Of a stretch of DNA of 64,000 nucleotides, positions 22,649-31,015 are shown in pieces; position 1 is the stretch's first letter, and every line of letters starts with the position of its first letter. The position numbers were made by a program, and so were the translations under genes. The notes below the pieces were generated by a model. The model had not been told where the DNA came from. It did no database searches and was given only the letters and a program-made list of their open reading frames with translations. The DNA is from Planctomyces sp. SH-PL62 (GTDB lineage: Bacteria; Planctomycetota; Planctomycetia; Isosphaerales; Isosphaeraceae). Location of the stretch: positions 5,642,001 through 5,706,000 of the forward strand of contig NZ_CP011273.1 in the NCBI RefSeq assembly GCF_001610895.1, given 5' to 3'.

Positions 22649-23317
22649 TCAGACCCCTGGGGCGGTCCGAATCGCCCCGGATGATCCGACGGAGAATGAA
22701 CCTGAGACTTCCTGAAAGCGGGCGTAAGTGAACTGCTGGACGTTCCCCTCCGGGGTGCGGTGCTCCTCGGGGCGGGCCTCCATCAGCCGGAACCCCTCGC
22801 CGAACTCACGAGCCAGGCCCTCCGGCCCGTACCGGACGACCGGCAGGCCGCTGCACCGGCTCGGCCCCGCCGGTCCGAAGGTGGCGATGATTACGTGGCC
22901 CCCCGGCTTCAGTGCCCGCCGCACGACCTCGACGTAAGCCCGCCGGTCGGCGGCGGCGGTCAGGAAGTGGAAGACCGCCCGGTCGTGCCACAGGTCGTAG
23001 GCCCACCACGGCAGCCCGGCCTGCGTCACATCGCCCTCGACCCAGGTCACGCCCCCCGCCCGTGCGCCGAGGCGGGCCTTCGCAAAGGCCAGGGCCTCCC
23101 CCGAAACATCCAGGACCGTGAGATCCCTGTACCCGCCGTGCACGAGGTCGTCCACGAGCGTCGAGGCACCGCCGCCCACGTCGATGATCCGGGCGTCAGG
23201 GGCGACCTCGGTGCGGGCGATCAGGTCGAGCGAGGTGCGGAGTTGAGGCTCGTACCAACTGACCCCGGTCGGGCCTTTCGCCTCATAGACCCGATCCCAG
23301 TGCGCTTTCGTGCCCAT
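22649..23317 (-). CDS. Class I SAM-dependent methyltransferase
   Basis: A 222-residue protein. Motif I (ARIIDVGGGASTLVDDLV) is near residues 43-60, motif II is LTVLDVSGEALAFAKARL, and motif IV/post-I lies in YDLWHDRAVFHFLTAAADR, followed by ALKPGGHVIIATF. The opening MGTKAHWDRVYEAKGPTGVS and the central HDRAVFHFL resemble the thiopurine/tellurite-type methyltransferase group, small cytoplasmic enzymes that detoxify metalloid or sulfur species. It lies 38 bp downstream of the sulfide:quinone oxidoreductase gene on the same strand, so it may be the last gene of the sulfur operon. The substrate is inferred only. Confidence 0.82.
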   Translation of the reverse strand: MGTKAHWDRVYEAKGPTGVSWYEPQLRTSLDLIARTEVAPDARIIDVGGGASTLVDDLVHGGYRDLTVLDVSGEALAFAKARLGARAGGVTWVEGDVTQAGLPWWAYDLWHDRAVFHFLTAAADRRAYVEVVRRALKPGGHVIIATFGPAGPSRCSGLPVVRYGPEGLAREFGEGFRLMEARPEEHRTPEGNVQQFTYARFQEVSGSFSVGSSGAIRTAPGV

Positions 23318-23354
23318 GACTTGCCCTCCGGTCCGGGGAGGCCGGTGCCGACCC

Positions 23355-24548
23355 TCACAGACGCCCTCGCAGCATGCCGTGCCAGTACAACGCCGGCAGG
23401 CCGTACTTCTTCAGCAGGTACATGCTCCTCCGCTCCCTCGACTGGTCGAACGGGAACGTCTCGGCAGGCGCTTTGTCGTAGTCGAACTCGGCGAGCACCA
23501 GCCTGCCATGGCCCGTGACCAGGGGGCAGGAGGTGTAGCCGTCGTAGCGGGCCACGGGCGGCTCGCCCCGCATCGCCGAGACCAGGTTCCCGACCACCAC
23601 GGGGGCCTGCTTGCGGACCGCCGCCCCGGTCTTCGAGGTGGGCAGGTTGCTGGCGTCCCCCAGCCCGAAGACGTTGGGGTAGCGGGCATGTCTCAAGGTG
23701 TGCTTGTCCACGTCCACCCAGCCGGAGTCGTCGGCCAGGGGGCTGCGCTTGATGAAGTCCGGGGCGCTCATCGGCGGGGTGACGTGGATCATGTCGTAGG
23801 CGAGCACCACCTCATCGCCCGATCCGGTCCGGCGGAAGACGGCCTCCTTCGCCTCGGGCCGCACGGCGATCAGGTCGTGCCCGAACAGCGTCTCGATCCC
23901 ACGGCGGGCGATCACGCCCTCCAGGGTCCGGGCGTACCGCTCGACGGCGAAGATCGAACCGACGGCCGAGGCGAAGGCGACCTTCGAGCCGCCCCGGACG
24001 CCCGCCTTGCGGAAGTGGTCGTCGGCCAGGTACATGATCTTCTGGGGCGCACCGCCGCACTTGACCGGGGTGCTCGGGTTCGTGAACAGCGCCGTGCCGC
24101 CCCGGAAGCTGCGGATGCACTCCCAGGTGTAGTCCACGGTGCGGTAGTCGTAGTTGCTGCAAACGCCGTGGGAGCCGACGCCCTCCTTGAGACCCTCGAC
24201 CTTGCTCCAGTCGAGCTGGATGCCCGGTGCGACGACCAGGAAATCGTAGCCGATCTCCCGGCCGTCACGGGTCAGGACGAGGTTCTCGTCCGGGCGGAAC
24301 TCGGTTACGGCGTCCCGGACCCAGGTGACCCCCTTGGGGATGAAGTCGGCCTCCTCCCGCTCGCTGGCTCGCTTGGGGAAGACGCCGCCCCCGACCAGGG
24401 TCCAGAGGGGCTGGTAGTAGTGCTTGGCCGAAGGCTCGATGACGGCGATGTCGGGCCGCTTGAGCTTGCGGACCAGGCGGGCGGCGACCGTGATGCCCGC
24501 CGTGCCGCCTCCGACGATGACGATCCCGTGGTGCGAATCTCCGGCCAT
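23355..24548 (-). CDS. Sulfide:quinone oxidoreductase
   Basis: A 397-residue flavoprotein from ATG 24548. The FAD-binding GGGTAG is at 13-18 (HHGIVIVGGGTAGITVAARL), and a second nucleotide-binding region is around GSKVAFASAVGSIFAVERYA. Candidate redox cysteines occur in NPSTPVKCGGAPQKIMYLAD and DGYTSCPLVTGHGRLVLAEF, and FAD contacts in YPNVFGLGDASNLPTSKTGA. These features and the length fit the SQRDL-like (type II) family, which oxidises H2S to a persulfide and passes electrons to quinone at the membrane. Neighbouring persulfide-processing genes support this. A TTG start 24 bases upstream is possible but less likely. Confidence 0.87.
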   Translation of the reverse strand: MAGDSHHGIVIVGGGTAGITVAARLVRKLKRPDIAVIEPSAKHYYQPLWTLVGGGVFPKRASEREEADFIPKGVTWVRDAVTEFRPDENLVLTRDGREIGYDFLVVAPGIQLDWSKVEGLKEGVGSHGVCSNYDYRTVDYTWECIRSFRGGTALFTNPSTPVKCGGAPQKIMYLADDHFRKAGVRGGSKVAFASAVGSIFAVERYARTLEGVIARRGIETLFGHDLIAVRPEAKEAVFRRTGSGDEVVLAYDMIHVTPPMSAPDFIKRSPLADDSGWVDVDKHTLRHARYPNVFGLGDASNLPTSKTGAAVRKQAPVVVGNLVSAMRGEPPVARYDGYTSCPLVTGHGRLVLAEFDYDKAPAETFPFDQSRERRSMYLLKKYGLPALYWHGMLRGRL

Positions 24549-24599
24549 GATCTCCGACTCCCTCCGACTCAATGCCTTACATTACGGGGGCCTGATTCG

Positions 24600-26222
24600 T
24601 CATTCGTTCCCAGCCCTGGACTGACGGTCGGGCGGGAGGACCTGCGAGCGGACGACCGGCGGCAGGTCCTCGGCGACGACACGCTCGCCCGCCGGGGCCG
24701 TCAGGGGCGAGTGGTCCGCCAGGTATCGCCGCACCGCCTCGTGGGCGTCGAGGTCCAGGACTCGGGCGTCCTTGACGTGCGGGATGCGGCAGAGCTTGTC
24801 CGGCTCGTCCCCCTCCCGCTCGCAGGCGACCAGCGTGTACTCCCGGTCGTCCTCCAGGGGCTCGCCCCCGACCCGGATCTCCCGGACCCGGTGCCCTTCC
24901 GGGGCGTGGGCGGTGAACCGCAGGGTCATGCCCGAGGGCCGGGGCACCCAGCCGCCGAACAGCTTCGCCGGGTCCGAGGCGAAGACGTGCTCCAGTTCCC
25001 GCTCCCAGAACGCCCGGAGTTGCGCCCCCGTGACCTTGCCGACCTTCAACCTCGTGGTGATCGGATACCAGTCCCAGAGGTCGGCCTCTCGGATCGGCCC
25101 CGGAGCCGTCGGCGGCGAGAACCGGAAGCCGTTGGAGAGGCCGATCTCCGTCCCGGCCGCCTCCCTCAAGGCGTCCGAGAGCGCGTCGTCGAGGCTCGTC
25201 TCCACGACGTTGTAGCGCATCAGCGTGGCCTTCGTCTCGCCGATGATGGCGTCGAGCCTGGGCCTCATCGGGGCCAGCGTCTCGTCCACGACCCGCTTGA
25301 CCTGCGGGTCTTCGGCGAAGCGGTCGGCCCGCAACTCGATCAGTTCCCAACTGCGATCGATGAGCTTGCCGTCCCTGAACGTGAAGTCCAGCCGCCCCAG
25401 GAACGAGCCGAAGCTGCCCGGCTCGACCACCCAGGTCTCGCCCCGGACGATCGGCTCGTAGGTCCGCTCGTGCGTGTCGCCCGAGAGGAGGAAATCGACC
25501 CCCTTGAGCGTCTCGGCCAGGCGGATCGACTTGGGCAGGCCGACGTGGGTCAGCAGCACGACGACATCGACCTTCTCCCGCCGGCGAAGCTCGTCGATCA
25601 AGGGCTGAATCACATCGGGCTTTTCGAAAGTCAGCCCCTTGCTGTAGCTCGGCGGCTGGCGCTCGGGCACGTCGGGGTCGGTGAAGCCGATCACGCCGAT
25701 ACGGACGCCGCCGACCTCCTTGACGAGGTAGGGCGGGAAGACGAGCTTCTTCGTCCCCGCATCCCGGATGTTGGCGGCGATCATCGGGTGGCGGAACTCC
25801 CCGGCCCGTTCCTCCAGCGCCTCGGCCCCGTAGACGACCTCCCAGTTGCCGGGGACGCCCAGGTCGAGATTCAGGGCGTTGACCGGGGCGACGACCGCCT
25901 TCCCCTCGGTCCAGGCGGCCGCCGCCGAGCCCTGGATCGTGTCCCCGGCGTCCATGAACAGGACCCGGCCCGGCCGCTCCTTGCGGATCGCCTCGACCGC
26001 CGTGGCGATCCGGGCCACCCCGCCGGCCGTGGCCGTCTCGTCCTTGCCGCCGTGCCAGAAGAACTCGGCGTGCGGCCGGAGTTGGGCGTGCAGGCCGGCG
26101 ATGTAGACCAGGGAAATCGACACGGGCTCGCCCTCCCCTGCGAGGGTCGTCGGTGCGGCGAATCCCGTCGCCAGCAGCAGGCCGACGGACGCCTTGATCA
26201 TGGTCATGGTTCGTGCGGACAT
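24600..26222 (-). CDS. SoxB/5'-nucleotidase-family exported metallophosphoesterase
   Basis: A 540-residue protein from ATG 26222 (GGGAGG upstream), with a signal peptide (MIKASVGLLLATGFAAPTTL). The N-terminal metallophosphoesterase domain shows LFMDAGDTIQGSAAA, VPGNWEVVYG, VVLLTHVGLPKSIRLAE and LLSGDTHERTYEPIV. The C-terminal nucleotidase domain (GLSNGFRFSPPTAPGPIREA, DLWDWYPITTRLKVG) is typical of SoxB and UshA. SoxB is the periplasmic dimanganese thiosulfohydrolase that releases sulfate from protein-bound S-sulfonate. Its DsrE and SQR neighbours favour a sulfur role, but SoxAXYZ is absent, so the carrier is unknown. It starts 17 bp after the DsrE gene ends. Confidence 0.8.
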   Translation of the reverse strand: MSARTMTMIKASVGLLLATGFAAPTTLAGEGEPVSISLVYIAGLHAQLRPHAEFFWHGGKDETATAGGVARIATAVEAIRKERPGRVLFMDAGDTIQGSAAAAWTEGKAVVAPVNALNLDLGVPGNWEVVYGAEALEERAGEFRHPMIAANIRDAGTKKLVFPPYLVKEVGGVRIGVIGFTDPDVPERQPPSYSKGLTFEKPDVIQPLIDELRRREKVDVVVLLTHVGLPKSIRLAETLKGVDFLLSGDTHERTYEPIVRGETWVVEPGSFGSFLGRLDFTFRDGKLIDRSWELIELRADRFAEDPQVKRVVDETLAPMRPRLDAIIGETKATLMRYNVVETSLDDALSDALREAAGTEIGLSNGFRFSPPTAPGPIREADLWDWYPITTRLKVGKVTGAQLRAFWERELEHVFASDPAKLFGGWVPRPSGMTLRFTAHAPEGHRVREIRVGGEPLEDDREYTLVACEREGDEPDKLCRIPHVKDARVLDLDAHEAVRRYLADHSPLTAPAGERVVAEDLPPVVRSQVLPPDRQSRAGNE

Positions 26223-26238
26223 CCGTCGGCCTCCCGGC

Positions 26239-26742
26239 TCAGTATTTGATGATCTGGTAGCCCTTGGACACCAACTCGGCGAGCGTGACGATCGAGTTGG
26301 GCACGACCTCATCGACCCCCGGCTCCAGCTTCTCCCTCGGGATGTCGAACCGCTTGAGCGCCTCGCCGCAGAGGATGATGCGGGCGCCGGCCTCCTTCGC
26401 CTCCTTGATGGCGGCGGCGACCTGCGGCGGCTTGGCGGTGATGTCCTTCGAGAACGCCTGGACGGACCGCCCGTAAACTAGGAGCACGGAGTCGTCGAGG
26501 TAGCCCGACTTCATCGCCATCCCGGCGTGGCGGATCGCCATGTTCACCGACTGGAGGTCCTCCAGGCCGGTGGTCAGGACGAAGACCATCTTGCCGTGCC
26601 CCCTGGACCCCGGCTCGACTTTTGTCTCGGCCTTCTCCACCTTCGCCTGTTCCTGGGGCGAGGCCCCGCCCAGGGCAACGAGGCCCCCGAGGGCGACCAC
26701 CAGGCCGGGGACGATTCGTGCGATTCGACGGGTCATGGACAT
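26239..26742 (-). CDS. Exported DsrE/DsrF-family protein
   Basis: A 167-residue protein with an N-terminal signal segment (RIVPGLVVALGGLVALGGAS) and a DsrE-like alpha/beta domain: GKMVFVLTTGLEDLQSVNMA, AMKSGYLDDSVLLVYGRSV and ARIILCGEALKRFDI. DsrE-family proteins relay sulfane sulfur on a conserved cysteine; here Cys in ILCGEAL is the candidate. Export is unusual relative to cytoplasmic DsrEFH and fits a periplasmic partner of the SoxB-like protein encoded immediately downstream. The C-terminus (TLAELVSKGYQIIKY) resembles that of the second DsrE protein in this cluster. Confidence 0.8.
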   Translation of the reverse strand: MSMTRRIARIVPGLVVALGGLVALGGASPQEQAKVEKAETKVEPGSRGHGKMVFVLTTGLEDLQSVNMAIRHAGMAMKSGYLDDSVLLVYGRSVQAFSKDITAKPPQVAAAIKEAKEAGARIILCGEALKRFDIPREKLEPGVDEVVPNSIVTLAELVSKGYQIIKY

Positions 26743-26775
26743 CGGATACTCCTTGGTAAGGTGCTTTCTGGAAAA

Positions 26776-28188
26776 TCAATCCTTCACGGTCGGCAGCCCT
26801 GCGGCCTTCCAGGCCGCCATGCCGCCCAGCACGTTGGTCACGTCCTCGTAGCCCTCCCGCTTCAGGAACGAGGAGGCGATCGACGCCCGGTAGCCCGAGC
26901 CGCAGACCACCGCCACCGGCCGGTCCTTCGGGACCTCGGCGTATCGCTCCTCAAGCCTCCCGCCGTGGATGTGGTGCGCACCTTCGATGTGCCCGGCGTC
27001 CCATTCCGCCTCGGTCCGAACGTCGAGCACGAACGGACGACCACCGTCGTCCTTGAGCCGGTCGGCGAGGTCGTGGACCGAGGTCGTCGCCAGACGGCCC
27101 AACTCGAAGCCGCTGGTCTCCCAGTCGCCCAGGCCGCCCTCCAGGTAGCCCTGCACGTCGTCGAAGCCGACCCGCAGCAGGTGCGTGACCACCTCGGGCA
27201 CGTCGTCGGGGTCGTCGGGCACGATCAGGATCGGCCGGTCGTACGGCAGGACCCAGCCGGCCCAGGTCGGCAGGTTGTGGCCCAGCGGGATGTTGATCGA
27301 GCCGGGGATGTGGGCGGCGGCGAACGCCTCCTTGGGGCGCACGTCCAGCACCAGGCAGTGCTCGCAGACCCGCCCGTGGACCTCCTTCGCCGTGAACCGC
27401 TTCCGGCCGAGCGGCTCGGGGCCGAGCACCTTCGGCCCCTCGGCGTTGACCTTCTTCATGCGGAGGAAGTACGGCGGGGCGATCGGCATCCCGTCCAACA
27501 AGGTCGAGACCCACTCGGGCTCCCCCCTGGGCCGGAGCGCCCCGCTGAACCGCCGCTCGTAGCCGAGGGTCGAGGTGCTGCGGGAGCCGATCGCCTTGCC
27601 GCAGAGCGACCCGGCCCCGTGGGCGGGGTAGACCTCGGTGAAGTCCGGCAGCACGGGCAGTCGGTCGAAGACGCTGTGGTAAAGTTGGTGGGCGAGCGTC
27701 TTGCGGGCCTCCTCGCCCAGGAGGTCGGGCCTCCCCACGTCGCCGACGAACAGGAAGTCGCCCGTGAAGACCAGCCAGGGCGTGTCCCGGCTCCGGGTGT
27801 CGTCATAGAGCGCCCAGGCGACGTGCTCGGGGGTGTGGCCGGGGGTGTGGATCGCCATCAGCCGCACGGTGCCCAGGGCGATCTCGTCGCCGTCGGCCAC
27901 CGCCCGGTCGGCGTACGGAGGGGTCCACTCCTGACCGCCCATGCCGGAGACGACGACCTGCACCTCGGCCCCGAGCCGGTCCTTCAACTCGGCCGAGCCG
28001 CTCACGAAATCGGCGTGGACGTGGGTCTCCAGGACGTGCGTGATCCGCAGCCCTTCCCGCCTGGCGATCTCCAGGTACTCGTCCACGTCCCTGGTCGGGT
28101 CGATGACGGCGCACTGCTTCGACTTCTCGTCGCCGACCATGTAGCTGTAGATGGCCAGGCCGGGCACGAACCGCTGGTGGAAGAACAT
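26776..28188 (-). CDS. Persulfide dioxygenase-like metallo-beta-lactamase fused to two rhodanese domains
   Basis: A 470-residue protein from ATG 28188 (AGGAG upstream). The N-terminal metallo-beta-lactamase domain has ETHVHADFVSG, HTPGHTPEHVAW and FTGDFLFVGDVGRPDL, the ETHE1/persulfide dioxygenase pattern with a mononuclear iron site. Two rhodanese domains follow: an inactive-looking one (RVCEHCLVLDVRPKEAFAAA) and a C-terminal one with the catalytic loop VVCGSGYRASIAS. The enzyme is expected to oxidise glutathione or low-molecular-weight persulfide to sulfite, linking SQR to the sulfite oxidase at 31951. No signal peptide, so it is cytoplasmic. Confidence 0.88.
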   Translation of the reverse strand: MFFHQRFVPGLAIYSYMVGDEKSKQCAVIDPTRDVDEYLEIARREGLRITHVLETHVHADFVSGSAELKDRLGAEVQVVVSGMGGQEWTPPYADRAVADGDEIALGTVRLMAIHTPGHTPEHVAWALYDDTRSRDTPWLVFTGDFLFVGDVGRPDLLGEEARKTLAHQLYHSVFDRLPVLPDFTEVYPAHGAGSLCGKAIGSRSTSTLGYERRFSGALRPRGEPEWVSTLLDGMPIAPPYFLRMKKVNAEGPKVLGPEPLGRKRFTAKEVHGRVCEHCLVLDVRPKEAFAAAHIPGSINIPLGHNLPTWAGWVLPYDRPILIVPDDPDDVPEVVTHLLRVGFDDVQGYLEGGLGDWETSGFELGRLATTSVHDLADRLKDDGGRPFVLDVRTEAEWDAGHIEGAHHIHGGRLEERYAEVPKDRPVAVVCGSGYRASIASSFLKREGYEDVTNVLGGMAAWKAAGLPTVKD

Positions 28189-28202
28189 GGGACGCTCCTG
28201 CT

Positions 28203-29084
28203 TCAGGCGAGGCTCTTGAGGAGGATGAAGGCGGCCACGGCGACCATCGCCGAGGCGAAGAGCTTCTGGAGGCCGGGTCCTCCGAGGCGACGGCCCGCCA
28301 GGGTCCCGAGTTCCATCCCGGCGACCCCGCCCGCCACGAACAGGCCCGTCAACGCCCACGGCAGCGGGCGTCCGGCGGCGAGTTGGGACGCCACGCCCGA
28401 GGCGCTCACCAGGGCGATGACCAGCAGCGAGGTGGCGACGGCCCGGTGGATGCCCATGCCGGTGACGAGCACCAGGGCCGGGACGATCACGAACCCGCCT
28501 CCGACGCCGAAGAGGCCCGACAGCACCCCCGCCGCCAACCCGGCGATCACGAGCACGCCGAAGCACCGGGAGGTCAGGTGCAGCCGCCCGTTCGGGTCCC
28601 GACGGCAGGACGGCCCCGCCTCGTCGGGCGATGCGGCGGACGAGCCACGCAACGCCCGAGTCTCCTCGGGCCTGCGGGACGCCTGGACCCACATCCTGAC
28701 GGCGACGAGCGCCATGAGCACGGCGAACAGGAGCAGCAGGACGCCCTCGGGGACCCGACGCCCCAGCCACGAGCCGGCCGGAGCCCCCAGCATCCCGGCG
28801 GCGGCGAAGAGCAGCCCGGTGCGGACCTCGACCTCGCCATGGGCCAGCCGCCTCAGCCCCCCGACCAGGGCGGTCGCCCCCACGGCGGCCAGCGAGACGC
28901 CGATCGCCTCACGGGTGCGCACCCCCAGGCCGTAGACGAGAAGCGGCACGGCGAAGATCGACCCGCCGCCGCCGGTCAGGCCCAGCGAGAATCCCACGAC
29001 CGCCCCGAAGACGAGGCCCAGGGCGGCCTGCGGCCCGCCGACGGGCGTCGTCGAGTCTGCGAACAGGCACAGCGGTCCGATCAT
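28203..29084 (-). CDS. TauE/SafE family sulfite/sulfur-anion exporter
   Basis: A 293-residue membrane protein from ATG 29084, whose ATGA overlaps the stop of the rhodanese gene. Two repeats with the family glycine motifs are visible, GFSLGLTGGGGSIFAVPLLV and GVLSGLFGVGGGFVIVPALV, each beginning a bundle of about four helices. TauE/SafE proteins export sulfite, sulfoacetate or related anions; YeeE/YedE-type import is less likely. Sandwiched between rhodanese genes, it probably exports sulfite made by the persulfide dioxygenase, where the Tat-exported sulfite oxidase could use it. The cytoplasmic loop is Arg/Pro-rich. Confidence 0.85.
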   Translation of the reverse strand: MIGPLCLFADSTTPVGGPQAALGLVFGAVVGFSLGLTGGGGSIFAVPLLVYGLGVRTREAIGVSLAAVGATALVGGLRRLAHGEVEVRTGLLFAAAGMLGAPAGSWLGRRVPEGVLLLLFAVLMALVAVRMWVQASRRPEETRALRGSSAASPDEAGPSCRRDPNGRLHLTSRCFGVLVIAGLAAGVLSGLFGVGGGFVIVPALVLVTGMGIHRAVATSLLVIALVSASGVASQLAAGRPLPWALTGLFVAGGVAGMELGTLAGRRLGGPGLQKLFASAMVAVAAFILLKSLA

Positions 29085-29638
29085 CGAGCACACGTCGCCT
29101 CCTCGGGCTCGGCCCGGTTCCAGGGCATCCGGGCCAGCATCATCCCCATCCCGCAGGTGTCCGTGACCCCGGCGAAGACCAGCCCGGCCCCGACGAACCC
29201 CGACAGGCCCAGGAAGGCCGGGTGGACGAACGCCCCCAGCGCCGTGCCGAGCACCACCAGCGAGCCGGCGGCGATCCGCACCTGCCGCTCCAGCGAGACG
29301 CCCTTCTTCCCCCGCACCACGGGCAGCCCGGCCCGCTCCCAGGCGAGCGTGCCGCCCTCGACGTTGACGACGTTGGCGAACCCGGCGGCGTGGAACGCCT
29401 CGCACGCCTGCCGCCCCCGGCTCCCCGAGCGGCAGATCGTGTAGAGGGGTTCGTCGCTCGTGCCGTTGCGGGCTTCCATCACCGCCCTGGGGTCGAGTCG
29501 GTCCAGGGGGACCGACCGTGCGGCCTCGGCGTGGACCTCCCGGTACTCCACGGGGGTCCGCACGTCGATCAGATCGACAGCCCGCCCCCGCCGCCGCAAG
29601 TCCTCGACCTCGTGCGGCGTGATCGTCTGGACGCTCAT
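29081..29638 (-). CDS. Rhodanese with C-terminal membrane anchor (YgaP-like)
   Basis: A 185-residue protein from ATG 29638 with GGAGG close upstream. The rhodanese domain (VDLIDVRTPVEYREVHAEAA, active loop TICRSGSRGRQACEA) is followed by a DUF2892 membrane hairpin (IAAGSLVVLGTALGAFVHPA, LSGFVGAGLVFAGVTDTCGM), the YgaP architecture. YgaP-type rhodaneses carry sulfane sulfur at the inner membrane. An earlier in-frame start at 29704 would overlap the preceding DsrE gene. Its stop overlaps the TauE start codon, so the two are translationally coupled. The terminal Cys-Gly-Met segment is conserved in YgaP relatives. Confidence 0.87.
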   Translation of the reverse strand: MSVQTITPHEVEDLRRRGRAVDLIDVRTPVEYREVHAEAARSVPLDRLDPRAVMEARNGTSDEPLYTICRSGSRGRQACEAFHAAGFANVVNVEGGTLAWERAGLPVVRGKKGVSLERQVRIAAGSLVVLGTALGAFVHPAFLGLSGFVGAGLVFAGVTDTCGMGMMLARMPWNRAEPEEATCAR

Positions 29639-29684
29639 CTCACCCTCCTCCCGGTCTCTCGCCGGACCGCCCACCGGCCTCGAC

Positions 29685-30119
29685 TCAGGGCTTGAAGTAG
29701 GCATAGCCGTCTTTCTGCTGCTTGTGGACGACCTCGACGGCCCCCGAGGGGACCGTGACGACGCCCGGCAGCAGGTCCTCCTTCTTGATCGACTTCAGCC
29801 GCATCGTGTTCTCGCAGGCCACGAACTTGACGCCTTTCTTGACGAGGGCCTCGACCGCCTCGGCGTGATCGGTCCGGGCCTTCTCCACCAGGCCGATGCC
29901 CGCCCCGTGGCAGACGACCTCGACCTGCGTGTCCGGCGCCTCCTTGAGGATGTTCGTCACGTTCTTCAGGCCCGCCCCTTGGACGCCCGAGTCGGGGACG
30001 TTGACGTGGACGACCACCTTCAAAGGGTCGCTCGGCCCGTCGTCACGGGCCGTGGGGGACTCCTCATGGAACCAGAGACAGGACGTGGCCAGGATGGCGA
30101 GGAGCGTGCGTGTCTTCAT
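29685..30119 (-). CDS. DsrE-family protein, probably exported
   Basis: A 144-residue protein with a short signal-like N-terminus (MKTRTLLAILATSCLWFHEE) and a DsrE domain: DPLKVVVHVNVPDSGVQGAG, NVTNILKEAPDTQVEVVCHG, KGVKFVACENTMRLKSIKKE. Two cysteines (VVCHGAG and VACENT) are at the positions used by DsrE-like proteins for sulfur transfer, and the tail GAVEVVHKQQKDGYAYFKP matches the family. It differs clearly from the second DsrE protein at 26239. Being near the promoter-proximal end of the sulfur operon, it may hold or relay periplasmic sulfane sulfur. Confidence 0.82.
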   Translation of the reverse strand: MKTRTLLAILATSCLWFHEESPTARDDGPSDPLKVVVHVNVPDSGVQGAGLKNVTNILKEAPDTQVEVVCHGAGIGLVEKARTDHAEAVEALVKKGVKFVACENTMRLKSIKKEDLLPGVVTVPSGAVEVVHKQQKDGYAYFKP

Positions 30120-30146
30120 TCGGCGAATCCTCCGTAGTGATCGGCC

Positions 30147-30737
30147 TCACCGACCGGGCCTCATGCGACCCCGACCGCCCCCGGCCCACGGGGGGCGGGC
30201 CGCTGCGTGCCCTCGGGCCACGAAGTCGCTCACCTTGGCCGCATGCGCCCGGATCAGCGTCACGACCGACGGATTCGTGCTGGTCTCCGTCACCTCGATG
30301 CCGCCGGCGATGTCCTTCATTGCCACCTCGATCTCGTCGGCGTGGGCGAAGACGCCCCGGAACACCGGGTCCCACATCCTCACGGGTCGACCCTGCTCCA
30401 GGCGTCGGGCCATCTGGCGGACGTGGGTCCGCAGCGTCTCGACCAGTTCGGGTTTCGTGGTCGTGGTCGTGGTCCGCACGCCGTCAGGGATCTCCTCCAC
30501 CTTGCGAGCGATGGTGCCATGCCCGCCGAGCAGGTCGAAGATGGCACCGTGCTCGTCGTCCGACATCCCCCGCTCCTTGCCCACCGGACCCGTCCCGCCC
30601 GGACGCTGGGGGGCGGACGGCCCGGTCGTGCCCCGCATGCCCAGCCCGGCGTCTCGGCAGCAACAGCCAGGGGGCGGGTCGGCCTGCACCGACGCCGACA
30701 CGAACATCAAGGCCAAGACTGTGGTCAACGTACGCAT
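30147..30737 (-). CDS. Secreted conserved protein of the sulfur operon
   Basis: A 196-residue protein with a signal peptide (MRTLTTVLALMFVSASVQAD), a Cys-rich start to the mature chain (PPPGCCCRDAG) and a Gly/Pro linker. The core, EHGAIFDLLGGHGTIARKVE, then EIPDGVRTTTTTTKPELVET and HVRQMARRLEQGRPVRMWDP, is striking and conserved-looking, with several His residues (HGTIAR, HVRQMARR, ADEIEVAMK) that could bind metal or heme. I recall similar proteins beside sulfur-oxidation genes but know no biochemical assignment. It is the first intact gene of the minus-strand operon. Confidence 0.65.
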   Translation of the reverse strand: MRTLTTVLALMFVSASVQADPPPGCCCRDAGLGMRGTTGPSAPQRPGGTGPVGKERGMSDDEHGAIFDLLGGHGTIARKVEEIPDGVRTTTTTTKPELVETLRTHVRQMARRLEQGRPVRMWDPVFRGVFAHADEIEVAMKDIAGGIEVTETSTNPSVVTLIRAHAAKVSDFVARGHAAARPPWAGGGRGRMRPGR

Positions 30738-30757
30738 CTCCGGTCTCCTTCGGATTC

Positions 30758-30913
30758 TTAGCCGACGGTCGGACGGGACGCCCCTGCATCCTCATGCGGT
30801 GACGCCGCACACGAGCCGTCCATCCAGGTGGGCACGCCCATGCGGGGCAGGACCCAGCGGTTCAGGATGATCCACAGGGCCGGAACCCCGAGCGGCGGGA
30901 GTCAGTCGTACAT
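30758..30913 (-). pseudogene. Small membrane protein with an in-frame TGA at codon 4
   Basis: From ATG 30913 the frame reads MYD-stop-LPPLGVPALWIILNRWVLP and continues with RMGVPTWMDGSCAASPHEDA to TAA 30758. After the TGA there is one hydrophobic helix and a conserved-looking NRWVLPRxGVPT/GSC ending, known from small proteins beside YgaP/sulfur genes. The TGA probably replaces TGG or TAC. It would be the first gene of the sulfur operon. Translation could re-initiate only from non-standard codons, so I treat it as a recent pseudogene. Confidence 0.4.
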
Positions 30914-30962
30914 CGCCTTCCCCGTATCCTTGTGGCTTCCCTTCGCCGTTGGCCGTGTTACA

Positions 30963-30992
30963 ATATTCTCGAACACCGTCAAAACTATATTC
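30963..30992 (+). promoter_or_regulatory. Direct repeats upstream of the ArsR-family gene (operator candidate)
   Basis: ATATTC occurs at 30963-30968 and again at 30987-30992, 24 bases apart, in a locally AT-rich stretch (30955-31015) between the divergent sulfur operon and the repressor gene. The spacing, about two helical turns, would suit a dimeric repressor acting on both directions. No perfect palindrome was seen. Confidence 0.35.
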
Positions 30993-31015
30993 CTGTCTGG
31001 TTAATCAGTCAAGCT

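Noticed and set aside
23310-28935. Very long plus-strand frames opposite the sulfur operon
   Set aside because: They are antisense shadows of GC-rich minus-strand genes that carry clear catalytic motifs.
30758-30913. Selenoprotein reading of the in-frame TGA
   Set aside because: Codon 4 is far from the conserved Cys and no SECIS-like hairpin follows at the required distance.
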